A stretch of 13,558 nucleotides of DNA from Podila epigama (GCA_015679605.1 JAAAVE010000787.1:1-13558), one strand, 5' to 3'; counted from the stretch's first letter, positions 1 through 8,440 are shown. Made by a program: numbers and translations. Notes: generated by a model from the sequence alone, not told the origin.

Positions 1-81
1 AAAAAAAAAAAAATTGTATCATTGTGAGCCTAGCATCCACGGAGCCTTTTCAATCACGATGAGTCTCTTCTCTTCCCTTAC

Positions 82-568
82 CTCCCACAACACGACCCTT
101 TGGTCCGACCATCTCGGCCATGCAGACTGTTAGATATCCACTCCCGCTTCCAACGTCCAACACTAAAGGATTACAAGATAAAAGAGCTGCTTAAGTACAT
201 CCAAGATGCGACATGGGCTAATATGCCAGTGTTTACTTCCACGAACCTTTCGCTCCAGGAAACAAAAAAGATGAGAGGGACTCAAGGGCGGCGGCATGCA
301 TGTGAGGTGCAGAAATCGTAGCTCCATACCCGATGGTCTGTGGAGCGTCCTAAGGAGATACGCGCAGTGTGAACGGTACAGAACAAAAAAGAAGGGAGTG
401 TGACAACTAACGAACAAGTAGTCGTACCTCATATGGGTTGAACCGCGAATAGTTGCCACGATCGACAGCGAGCATGGCACGCTTAACTGTTGGTTGTGTA
501 ATGAGTGATGCCTTTTGAAGCAAGTTTACGAGCTCTGCATTGGAATTGCCAGAACATGTCCACGCCAT
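82..568 (-). CDS. PCMT1: Protein-L-isoaspartate O-methyltransferase, 5' part (exons 1-3)
   Basis: This cytosolic repair enzyme transfers a methyl group from S-adenosylmethionine to L-isoaspartyl residues in damaged proteins. Three exons are visible on the minus strand: 568-428, 349-247 and 162-82, separated by introns 427-350 (78 bp) and 246-163 (84 bp). A GTAAGG donor at 81 opens a third intron that leaves the window; the T-tract (minus strand) at the edge looks like the run before its acceptor. The visible 108 codons hold the family hallmarks in order: the N-terminal MAW followed by a helix ending in NPYE, the [19 protein letters not shown] segment (residues 48-66) that shapes the substrate/SAM site, and SAM motif [12 protein letters not shown]. 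The start at 568 has a strong context (AACATGG) and gives the MAW start seen in animal PCMT1. An in-frame ATG at 649 would add 27 residues. The gene is truncated only by the window edge and nothing in it looks broken. It shares a short promoter with INTS9. Confidence 0.93.
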
Positions 569-729
569 GTTGAAGATGAATGAAGATTTTGTGTGAAAAA
601 GAGCGCGACGGTCGAGGAAAAATAAAAAGGTTGGTGGCGTGTCACGCATCGCATTTTGGAATCTATCTTAGTGAGAGATTAATTTGAGTTCTCCATTTCG
701 TGAATCAATCCACACAAAACGCCAAAGTC
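569..729. promoter_or_regulatory. Divergent promoter between PCMT and INTS9
   Basis: Only 161 bp separate the two start codons, which point away from each other, so both core promoters and both 5' UTRs must lie here or overlap the neighbouring gene. I see no TATA box on either strand. The sequence is AT-rich with a purine-rich stretch near 600-630. The bidirectional role is inferred from geometry alone. Confidence 0.6.
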
Positions 730-3707
730 ATGCGGCTGGTAACACTGTGTTCACGAGCACTTGTCTTGACAATTGTCATTAAGAATGTAGACAAGATACA
801 TGTTCGCTGACCAAAGTTCCTTCATTTCTACTCTTGATGTTGTAGACTTCATTGATGCCTGATGGCGAACCAAATTGCCTGGTTCTCAAACTACGACAAA
901 TGTTAATTATGCTGGACTGTGGCCTTGGATTGTCACAGCTATACGCGATGCCTGTGCGGAATGGGTTGGCAGCTATCGAGTCGGATGCGGAAACTTCATC
1001 TTTGGCTGGCGCTTCTACCTCTGGTATCAATGGAAAGAGGAAACTTGATCAGGCAGATATCACAACAACTGAAAGTCGGCTGCCAGCGTCAAATATTCGA
1101 CAGGACTGGGCGTCATTCATCCAGGCAGCAGCAGCTCAAACCTCGCATAAGAAGCAGCGCGGTTCAACCGGTGCACCGACGATACCGACAGCTCCGGCTT
1201 CTCATAAGTCTAATGGGAGCTCAGGAACCCAAGCAAGTCAGGAATACATGTTCAAACTACCAGATTTCTCAGGGATCGATCTAAAGTCAGTTGATGTTGT
1301 TCTCATCTCCAACTTCAACCACATGTTGGCTCTACCATACTTGACTGAATTTACCGACTTTCAGGGACGAATCTTTGCCACGGAGCCCACCATTGAGTTT
1401 GGACGGTATGTTGTCAAGATCTCAAATGAATATCCGTCATGACTTGGAGGGTCAGTGCTAACATCCCTTTGGGTGACCATGAAATAGTCAACATATGATT
1501 GAGTTTGTGTCATTCTTTGGCACAAGCGTATCGTCCAGCCCTCACCACGCTATCGATAGGAAAGAGCTTCGCACAAGGTACCCCAAGTTTTGGAGACTGT
1601 GTCCTCGTCCATCTCTCATGCTGTTAGTATTGAACTACTAACGTGCTGCGACTGTTCATTTCTAGATCGGGTTCTGGCCTGTTCCCAGCATACACTATGG
1701 CAGACATTAAGGCATGTATCGATAAAATCCAGTCAGTCCGTTTCCGGGAACATGTGGTATGTAATTTTCCTGCGGACAAAAAACTGTGTGCATCAAAACA
1801 TGAGCTAGATTGTACAGACTTTCACCGTTTATTCAAGAGTAATAATATTCTCATAATTCTGGTCAAATGATAGACGCTTTACGGCGCCATGAAATTGACA
1901 GCACATAGCGCTGGATATTGTCTCGGTAGCTCGAACTGGCATATTCAAACAGGCACAGAAAGTGTAGGTGGAAACAAGTATCAATGGTGCCGACGTTTGG
2001 AGACACAAGTCTTCAGGGCTAACTCATTTTATGCGATTGGTTTCCATGATAGATTGCATTCATATCTTCAACCTCTATCCAGACTAATCTGCACCCAGAT
2101 CTCTTTGACGGGTCACTATTGGAGAAAGCCAATACTGTCATCGCTACCGACCTATGCCCAAAGAGGAGCACGACCTACAACAGTGGCGTGAATGATGTGT
2201 GCGCCAAAGTTGCCATGACAATAGCCCGCAAGGGCCATGTCCTCATTCCCTGTGCGATTTCTGGATTTTTGTTTGACTTGATGGAGGATATCCATCTCCA
2301 CTTGAACAGAATGGGGCTCGTCCACCAAGTCCAATATAGCTTTATCTCGCCAGTTGCAGAAACTGCACTGCAGTATTCAAACATTTTAGCAGAATGGTAA
2401 GCTTGTGCGTTTTCAACTGCCTGATTTTTAGTTGTCCCACTGTATATTTGTGGAGTTTTTCGTTTCTAAGCTCTCATATGTCTTATTCAATCTAGGATGG
2501 CACCAAGGAAACAAGAGATGGTGTATCTCCCAGAGGCACCGTTGTTGCATGGAATATTGACGGAAAAAGGGATGTCCAAGAACTACACAAGCGTCCATGG
2601 AGCATTCTCGTCTGATTTGAAGCACCCATGCATTGTCTTTGGTGGTCACCCGAGTCTTCGTTCAGGGCCAATGGTGAACCTATTACAAATGTGGGGAGAT
2701 CAAGCCAAGAACTCGATCGTTCTGATCGGTATGTCTTCACTTATAGAAACTTTGACACTCTGGATCATTTAAAGACTGTGGCAGACTATTGACGATATTG
2801 TGCTGACTATTTTTTTTTCTTGGTTTAAATCAGAACCTAGGATTGACACGGTCGCATGTTTGGAGCCATATCATGAACTTGAGATTACGAAAAGCATTTG
2901 TACTCTGGATACCCGGCTTTCAATCGATCAGCTAGTTGATGTCATGAAGGCACACAAGCATCCAAAGCACGTCCTTGTTCCATCAAGGGTCACTGTGGTT
3001 ACACCTTCAGGTGAACCAACTCAACTATTGGATACAAACGGAACAACCTCAACCGCCTCATGTCAATGGTCTGCCTACAAGCATGCTGTGCCACTGCAAC
3101 TCGGTATTGGGTCACTTTACGAAACGGTCTTACTATCTGAAGAGGTAAAGCGAGCCTATTTTTCCCCTCGTGATTACATGTAGACGACGTTAAGGCATGC
3201 TTATCTTAGTCCTTAACCTGAATACCATCACCGCATGTCTGCAATTATTAGCTTGCAAAAGGAGTTACTCCTCAATCATTTGGGACAACGTCTATTGCCG
3301 CCATCTCCGGTTCATTGTCAATATACAACAATCGAATGCAGCTGGAGCCAGCGTCTGTGAGTGGACGCCAGATCCTGGCACTGCATAGCCAGCGACAGCT
3401 GTGTGGAGCCATGAATCTAGACACGTTACTTTCTAGTCTTTCCACGGTGAGTAAACAATAACCATGCCCGTGGGAGGATGAAAACATTAGATCGTGTGCT
3501 AACGCAATACCATCATCTATTATTTAGATTGGTGTCCTAGATCCAGATATCATTGAGTCGGGACAAGACGAGATCAAGGTCGAATTTCAACTCGGAGGAC
3601 AAGAAGCACATGTCATCATTGGACAAAACGAGACAAGCGTGAAATGCGAGGAGAATAGTCGGCATTTATTACGCGAGGCTATCCTAAAATGCTTTCAGAC
3701 ACTTTGA
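730..3707 (+). CDS. INTS9: Integrator complex subunit 9 (MBL/beta-CASP pseudo-nuclease), 10 exons
   Basis: INTS9 is the inactive partner of the INTS11 endonuclease in the Integrator complex, which cleaves nascent RNA-polymerase-II transcripts such as snRNA precursors in the nucleus. Splicing by donor/acceptor signals and homology gives exons 730-738, 846-1405, 1488-1577, 1666-1756, 1874-1963, 2053-2396, 2496-2728, 2834-3144, 3252-3446 and 3528-3707. They total 2103 nt, or 700 residues plus stop (human: 658). Family landmarks are IMLDCGL (24-30), the VDVVLISN...LALPYLTE strand, FATEPT, LGSSNW (267-272), VYLPEAP, SVHGAFSSDLKHPCIVFGGHPSLR, LDTRLS and a C-terminal domain ending in ILKCFQTL. The metal-binding HxHxDH signature is degenerate here (NFNHML), as in human INTS9, so no catalysis is expected. 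CTAAC branch sites are visible in introns 2, 5 and 9. Odd points are a 9-nt first exon, a low-complexity insert at about residues 49-135, and an uncertain donor for intron 3 (1578 or 1623). CPSF100/Cft2 is the nearest alternative, but the matches are INTS9-specific. Confidence 0.92.
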
Positions 3708-3903
3708 GCCACCAAAACTTGGCCTTTATTTTTTTTATTTTTTTTTCATTCAAATTTGCTGCATGGTCTGAGGAACTATATCGTTCAAGAATCGTAATAT
3801 CATTATTATTGACGTATGCTTATGTTTAGGGCTAGATGATTATTAAATTAGAATGGGTAAAAAACTTCAATGCATCTTTTTGTGGGTTAGCTTGATCTCC
3901 TTC
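3708..3903. other. Convergent 3' intergenic region between INTS9 and ODC
   Basis: Two genes end tail to tail across 196 bp. A T-rich tract lies at 3725-3746. Read on the minus strand it contains two AATAAA hexamers (3725-3730 and 3734-3739), which could be polyadenylation signals for the ODC-family gene. On the plus strand the same tract lies 18-40 nt after the INTS9 stop and I see no AATAAA for INTS9. Overlapping 3' UTRs are likely by inference. Confidence 0.45.
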
Positions 3904-5610
3904 CTACTCAAGCTTCAACAGTTTGGCCACCTCTGGCTCCGTGGTTGTGTAGAGCACCTCGCTCTTGGAGAAACCATGGAAGAGACTAGCTGCAGCGACG
4001 GTGTAGGCTCCCATGTTTTCAAAGTACATCCAATCGCCTGCGCTCATCAACGGAAGCTTTGCTTCCTTGGAGAGACAATCCAGACTGTCCATGGTCGGTC
4101 CCCACACCGAGGTAGTGATGTTGCTTTGATCCTCGTCCATCACTGGGTCCTTGTTGTAGCAGAATTGGTTCTTGTGCAGCAAGGCGCGTGGGTTGCAGAT
4201 CATATTGTCATAATAGATACCACTGAAGGATCCGTACACTCCATCGTTCACGTAGTACATGCGCAGCGTATTTTCGTTGACGTTGCAACTGGTATCGGTG
4301 CTGGAACTACGGCTTTTTCTCTTGGTTCCTTTGTCACAGACAGGGGTAGTGGCTTTCGATGGGATGATGCGGCGGGCAATGACCTGGGTCGCCAATGTGT
4401 ATGCAGAGCTGACGTAGTAACGACCTGGTTCGGCAATCACACGAATCTCGGGTCCAAAGAGACGGTCAACAGTCGAGCCTAGGATTTTGGCAATGTTCTG
4501 GAAGGTGATTCCTGTCGAGTCAGATGCTGAGGGAAAGCCGCCGCCGACGTCGAGCACCTTGAAGTCAAATCCGTGATCCTTGCCGAGATCGAATACATGT
4601 CGCGCTCGAACGACAGCGTCGCCAAAAGCAGTCTCGTCGAAGCATCCTGATCCTACGTGAAAGCTGACTCCCACCACATCTAATTCCAGTCTCTTGGCTG
4701 CTGCAAGCACAGGGTTGACATCTTCCAGTGCTGCTCCAAATTTGACGCCGAACTTGCAATGAGAACGCGAGTCATCGACAAGGATTCGAAGAAGTAATTT
4801 TGATTCTGGGAAGAGCTCCTTGATCTTGATTAGTTCATCCTCGTTATCAAAGGTGCTCATGACGACGTTGTTTGCACGGGAATATTTGACCTGGGTCACT
4901 TCCTTGCATGGGTTCGCATGAATAATCATGTTGGGATCCACTCCAGCATTGATCATCATTCGGATCTCGCTTGTCGAGGCACAATCAAAACCGGCACCAA
5001 GAGCAGCCAAAAGGCGGACCACCGTGGGGTCAGGGTTGCATTTCAAGGCTAGGATGAAAAGTGGAAAGACGAGCGATGTAATGGACGAATTGTTAAGAAA
5101 GGGTTCCTCAAACCTCCCCCCTGATAACAGTGATCGATGTGTACATAATAATGTCAAATGCTGTTTCGTACCATAAAAGGGCTCGATGCGAGGCAAGAGA
5201 GCTTTCCATTGAAGATGCAAGCGGTATACTTCACCCAGGTCAGCAACGTAGAACGCGCTCTTTGGCTGCATGTCCTCATCGTCGCTCGACTGCAAGAGTG
5301 TATCGAGGTGGGTCTGGAGCATGTCCGAGACAGACGACTGATGGACTTGCAAAGCAGTGGGCTCCAGGCTCTTTCCAATGGGAGAGGGCATAGGTGACGA
5401 GGGAGAGGAAGAGCAGGCAGGCGAGGCAGGTGAGGGAGGCGTTATGGGACTAAGGCTGCAAGGTTTGAGCGTGGAAGGGGACGTGGGTGAGAGAGGCAGG
5501 ACGGCCATGGAAGGGGATAGAGTTGACACATCAATCTTGGAGCGATGGGCGATAGGACTCTTCCTCAGACGGGCATGCTTGTTTGCCATGGTAGAAGTAA
5601 CGAAAGGCAT
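3904..5610 (-). CDS. Ornithine decarboxylase family protein with Cys-to-Met active-site change
   Basis: This belongs to the group IV PLP-dependent decarboxylases (fold III), whose eukaryotic member ODC converts ornithine to putrescine, the first step of polyamine synthesis. The exons are 5610-5172 and 5048-3904; the 123-bp intron (5171-5049, GTACGA...CTAG) falls inside the PLP-lysine motif and splices to FYALKCN. The protein is 527 residues. Residues 1 to about 110 are a Ser/Pro-rich extension with about ten SP dipeptides, longer than the animal N terminus. Conserved active-site elements are the Schiff-base lysine K149, D168 in GFDCAS, the SFHVGSGC histidine, the DVGGGFP phosphate loop, AEPGRYY, YYVNDGVYGSF, and the tyrosine of ENMGAY (Y495). 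The exception is the dimer-interface motif WGPTCD, where the catalytic Cys (360 in mouse ODC) is Met466 (codon 4092-4090). Two ATGs, at 5610 and 5589, both have good contexts (ACCATG). Because of Met466 I leave the symbol empty: it could be a working ODC, an altered-specificity enzyme or an antizyme-inhibitor-like pseudoenzyme. Confidence 0.93.
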   Translation of the reverse strand: MPFVTSTMANKHARLRKSPIAHRSKIDVSTLSPSMAVLPLSPTSPSTLKPCSLSPITPPSPASPACSSSPSSPMPSPIGKSLEPTALQVHQSSVSDMLQTHLDTLLQSSDDEDMQPKSAFYVADLGEVYRLHLQWKALLPRIEPFYGTKQHLTLLCTHRSLLSGGRFEEPFLNNSSITSLVFPLFILALKCNPDPTVVRLLAALGAGFDCASTSEIRMMINAGVDPNMIIHANPCKEVTQVKYSRANNVVMSTFDNEDELIKIKELFPESKLLLRILVDDSRSHCKFGVKFGAALEDVNPVLAAAKRLELDVVGVSFHVGSGCFDETAFGDAVVRARHVFDLGKDHGFDFKVLDVGGGFPSASDSTGITFQNIAKILGSTVDRLFGPEIRVIAEPGRYYVSSAYTLATQVIARRIIPSKATTPVCDKGTKRKSRSSSTDTSCNVNENTLRMYYVNDGVYGSFSGIYYDNMICNPRALLHKNQFCYNKDPVMDEDQSNITTSVWGPTMDSLDCLSKEAKLPLMSAGDWMYFENMGAYTVAAASLFHGFSKSEVLYTTTEPEVAKLLKLE

Positions 5611-5757
5611 GGTGTGGAGACTATGTTTTGGTATTTAAGGAAACAGATGTGGAAGTGAAGTGTGTCTGCTAAAGCGAAAGAAGCTTCCCAAAGTCGAGTC
5701 AAGTTGAGCTGGATAGGATGAAAGAACTGGGGTCTTGAAAGGGTGGCTCCCCAGTTG

Positions 5758-5765
5758 CTTTTATA
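5758..5765 (-). promoter_or_regulatory. TATA box of the ODC-family gene
   Basis: TATAAAAG on the minus strand lies about 148 bp before the ATG at 5610. No ATG occurs between it and the start codon on that strand, so the leader would have no upstream ORF. The match is perfect, but the assignment rests on position only. Confidence 0.6.
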
Positions 5766-6919
5766 GTCGGGAGAAATAAATTTATTCTATTTGGAAAATT
5801 ACCCACTTCGTGCCTTCAACATCATAGTAGGACGATGACTTTTCCTGATTGCTAATGCACCGTTGTTCAGAGCCTGATGGCTTCATTCCACATACAGAGA
5901 GCCGACATTCTGCATAAAGATCTCCACATGAAGAAGCATCGTTGTTCAATAACGCGCAACCGCGTCGTTTCTATTCCGCATTTGAATGAAATGACGAAAA
6001 AAAAACGTTAAAATGACATTCCAGCTACTATATAGCATGGTCCCTAATAACCACGGCGGTACTACGATGGGGCCACAACGAGTTCATGCCGGGACCACGA
6101 CAGGTGTCAACCAAAATCAAAATAACAACAACAATAAAAAAAAAAAAAAAAAAGTACCATAACGTAAGATTTGCCACCGGCACGTGCAAGGGGAGGGAAA
6201 ATGGGGGTTGTCCCGATTTGTTTGCAAGAAAATGACCAATGAGTAGCGAGCGAGGGAACAGTAATGGCGACTATCTCTCATCGTCCACTACTAAAAAAAA
6301 AATGTATGGGGGCATATATCATTTTAGCCCAAGAAGGTGCAGAACTTGACGCCAGTAACCTGCCATGTTTACTTCTTGAACTTGAAAAGACATTCAACAC
6401 CGTCTGCAATACCCTGGGACACACTTCTTAGAACAGCTAGCAAGGATCACCCCCCGTTGCCCATTTTTCCTTTTCTTTTTTTTGTCGTCTGGACTTGATG
6501 CGAAAATGAAAAACAAAAACACGATGGCTCATGTTACTGCAAATAATGGCACTTGCAACATTCCCGCTGTTAACGTTTTCGTTCTTTTATCATATTATCA
6601 ATCCTTACACTCTATTGTATTAAATTTATAATAGCCCGATTTGACAAAAATGCAGTGTCAACCCGCAAACATGAGGATAACAGAAAAAGTTGGGACAACG
6701 GTTCTGTCATCTTAGTCCATTTGAACTATGGAACTCTTCTAATTTTGCTAGAAATGACAATAATTGGCTTCAACGTTGAGGTATCTATTGTCATCATGCT
6801 CTTGAAAAATATATGCTGGCCCTGTAGTATCAACGCCATTCCTGCAATAGTCTATGTGGAAGCCTGATCCGGATGTCTATCATTACATATATCTTGCCAA
6901 GGTTCATCAGCTTCCTGGA
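5766..6919. other. Long divergent intergenic region upstream of ODC and the RING gene
   Basis: I find no convincing protein-coding or RNA gene in about 1.15 kb. It holds an A18 tract at 6136-6153, a second A-run near 6293-6301, an 8-bp palindrome GCACGTGC at 6180-6187 (a bHLH/E-box type site) and a CCAAT box at 6236-6240. These are plausible upstream elements of either flanking gene. An interrupted 31-codon minus-strand frame at 6464-6369 is described under findings. A 70-codon open frame at 6655-6867 begins with GTG and looks like chance. Confidence 0.55.
6180..6187. promoter_or_regulatory. E-box palindrome GCACGTGC
   Basis: This perfect 8-bp palindrome contains CACGTG, the core bound by fungal bHLH regulators of the Pho4/Cbf1/Ino2-4 type. 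It sits 49 bp from a CCAAT box at 6236-6240, in the shared upstream region about 570 bp from the ODC start. The binding role is inference. Confidence 0.3.
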
Positions 6920-7040
6920 GTGAGTGAACACTTTTATGCATATAGGTGAAAGAGTTGGTACAACAACTCTAACAAAGGCAGTTTGTTTCGACGTGACAAC
7001 CTGTCAAGAAGCGAGATGGACGCGTCTTCCATTTTCTCAG
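6920..7040 (+). other. Possible 5'-UTR intron of the RING gene
   Basis: A perfect donor, GTGAGT, at 6920 and a pyrimidine-rich acceptor, CCATTTTCTCAG, ending at 7040 bound a 121-bp segment within the size range of the introns here. CTCTAAC at 6967-6973 could be a branch site but is rather far from the acceptor. The next ATG after the acceptor is 7053, in the RING frame. If the segment is not spliced, the reading frame could start at 6936 and add 39 residues with no recognisable motif. Confidence 0.4.
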
Positions 7041-7052
7041 CCTAAACAAAAA

Positions 7053-8378
7053 ATGTTTCGTAGAGCACGTGCCGCTGTAACTTGGACAAACTGGGGCTCT
7101 GCCATGCATCCCGACAAGTTCCAATTGCACAATTCCATGACAAGTATCCCTGCACATGATAATGTCGAGGCGGATCATGACATACTGGCGCATGACAAGA
7201 CCAATGCTGACGTAGTTATTTGTGCCATTTGCCTTGGCCCCTTTCATAGCCGAGTTTACTTGGACCCTTGCTTTCACTCATTTTGTGCCACTTGTCTCGT
7301 CAATTGGTTTGATGTCTCTCTCACTTGCCCACTTTGCAAGGTGGTGCCAATCAAGCTTCACTGGGGTGTTGAAACCGCTCTCGGTATAATCCACACGATT
7401 CATGTCGGAGGTGAATCTTCGAGACCATCATCGTCCAGCCAGCTCTCTGCATCAATATCGTGGAGGTCACAGCTAAAAAGCGTCGCATCCTCCCCCTCCT
7501 CCTCAAGCGAACAAGAACAAGGACATGGACTGAACTCAAATCAGAGCTCAAGCGCAAACAGTCCTGACAAAGCGCCGCGCGCTGAAGACAATGACACAGA
7601 AGTTATGCTGTCCGAAGAAGACGATGATATTGCGCCTTTTCGCAGAATGAAGAGGAGACGGTCCAAAAGTCCAGACGACGATCCATGTTCGAGTGACAGC
7701 AGTATAGATCGATCCCGTTCATGTTCACGATCGGTCACCCCGATTGACAGCTATCATCTCTATTACGGTGGAGACGACGAAGTGTCTCCTAGGAAAAGAG
7801 CCATTAGTCTTGGAAATTCGCCACCACCACCAATCCAGCAAGCACCTCCTGCTCCATCACAGCGCCCGTCTCGTCGCGAGATCTACTTAAGATCTATGAC
7901 ACCAACGCCTGTTGAAGAATATCTTTTGGCGGAAAGGATCCTCCCCATCGATCTGACACTGTTGAGACCATATATCGAACGTGATCTAGCCGTCTTGACT
8001 GATGTCTATCCAAATCAGGCGGAGCTGTTGGTGGTTGAACATATTCTGGGCGTATTTAAATCGCATGGGGGCAGTTCAAACTCGTTGTCCACTGCACGAC
8101 ACCTGACATCGCCGTGTAATGGCAAGATGGTGCCAAAAGAGAACCTGTCCAAAGTAGATTGGGAGCTCATTGCGAGCCAGATTGAACAGTGGGTGCTCAT
8201 TTCGCCTGCGACTCCAACAAAACAGCCAGCAGGCGAGTCTGTGCTTGGAAGCCACGAGAAACGGATGGCCCAACAATTCGTGCAAGAGATGCGTAGGATT
8301 GCGCGCCGAAAATGGCGCATGGCAGACTGGGACAGTCGCGTTACATACCAAGTAGACGCTCTTGATTTAACCTCTTGA
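7053..8378 (+). CDS. TOPORS-like RING-finger E3 ubiquitin/SUMO ligase
   Basis: The predicted protein is 441 residues from the ATG at 7053 (context AAAAATGT). A C3HC4 RING finger occupies residues 57-95 with spacing C-x2-C-x12-C-x-H-x2-C-x2-C-x10-C-x2-C; Trp85 is the usual E2-contacting residue. A long disordered middle follows: Ser-rich, then acidic (EEDDD), then a basic RMKRRRSKS stretch near 197-205 that could be a nuclear signal, an RS-like patch and a Pro run. From about 274 to the end there is an ordered domain: RREIY, LLRPYIERDLAVLTD, a helix ending near HILGVF, and a final segment ending RRKWRMADWDSRVTYQ. This order and spacing resemble the PWI-like C-terminal region of animal TOPORS, a nuclear ligase for ubiquitin and SUMO. 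LPIDLTLL resembles a SUMO-interacting motif. The RING call is secure; the TOPORS assignment is by remembered similarity. The start could instead be 6936 if the upstream intron is not real. Confidence 0.8.
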   Translation: MFRRARAAVTWTNWGSAMHPDKFQLHNSMTSIPAHDNVEADHDILAHDKTNADVVICAICLGPFHSRVYLDPCFHSFCATCLVNWFDVSLTCPLCKVVPIKLHWGVETALGIIHTIHVGGESSRPSSSSQLSASISWRSQLKSVASSPSSSSEQEQGHGLNSNQSSSANSPDKAPRAEDNDTEVMLSEEDDDIAPFRRMKRRRSKSPDDDPCSSDSSIDRSRSCSRSVTPIDSYHLYYGGDDEVSPRKRAISLGNSPPPPIQQAPPAPSQRPSRREIYLRSMTPTPVEEYLLAERILPIDLTLLRPYIERDLAVLTDVYPNQAELLVVEHILGVFKSHGGSSNSLSTARHLTSPCNGKMVPKENLSKVDWELIASQIEQWVLISPATPTKQPAGESVLGSHEKRMAQQFVQEMRRIARRKWRMADWDSRVTYQVDALDLTS

Positions 8379-8434
8379 CAATGAACAGGCTGTCCAAAAG
8401 GGCAAAAAAGCTATCTCACCATGCCACATCAGAC

Positions 8435-8440
8435 AATAAA
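8435..8440 (+). terminator. Polyadenylation signal of the RING gene
   Basis: AATAAA lies 57 nt downstream of the TGA at 8376-8378 and precedes an AT-rich stretch at 8460-8475. Position and sequence fit a poly(A) signal; cleavage is not shown. Confidence 0.5.

Noticed and set aside
3853-4482. 209-codon plus-strand open frame
   Set aside because: Antisense shadow of the conserved C-terminal half of the ODC-family gene.
6655-6867. 70-codon plus-strand frame before the RING gene
   Set aside because: Begins with GTG, has no recognisable motif, and no splicing joins it in phase to the RING frame.
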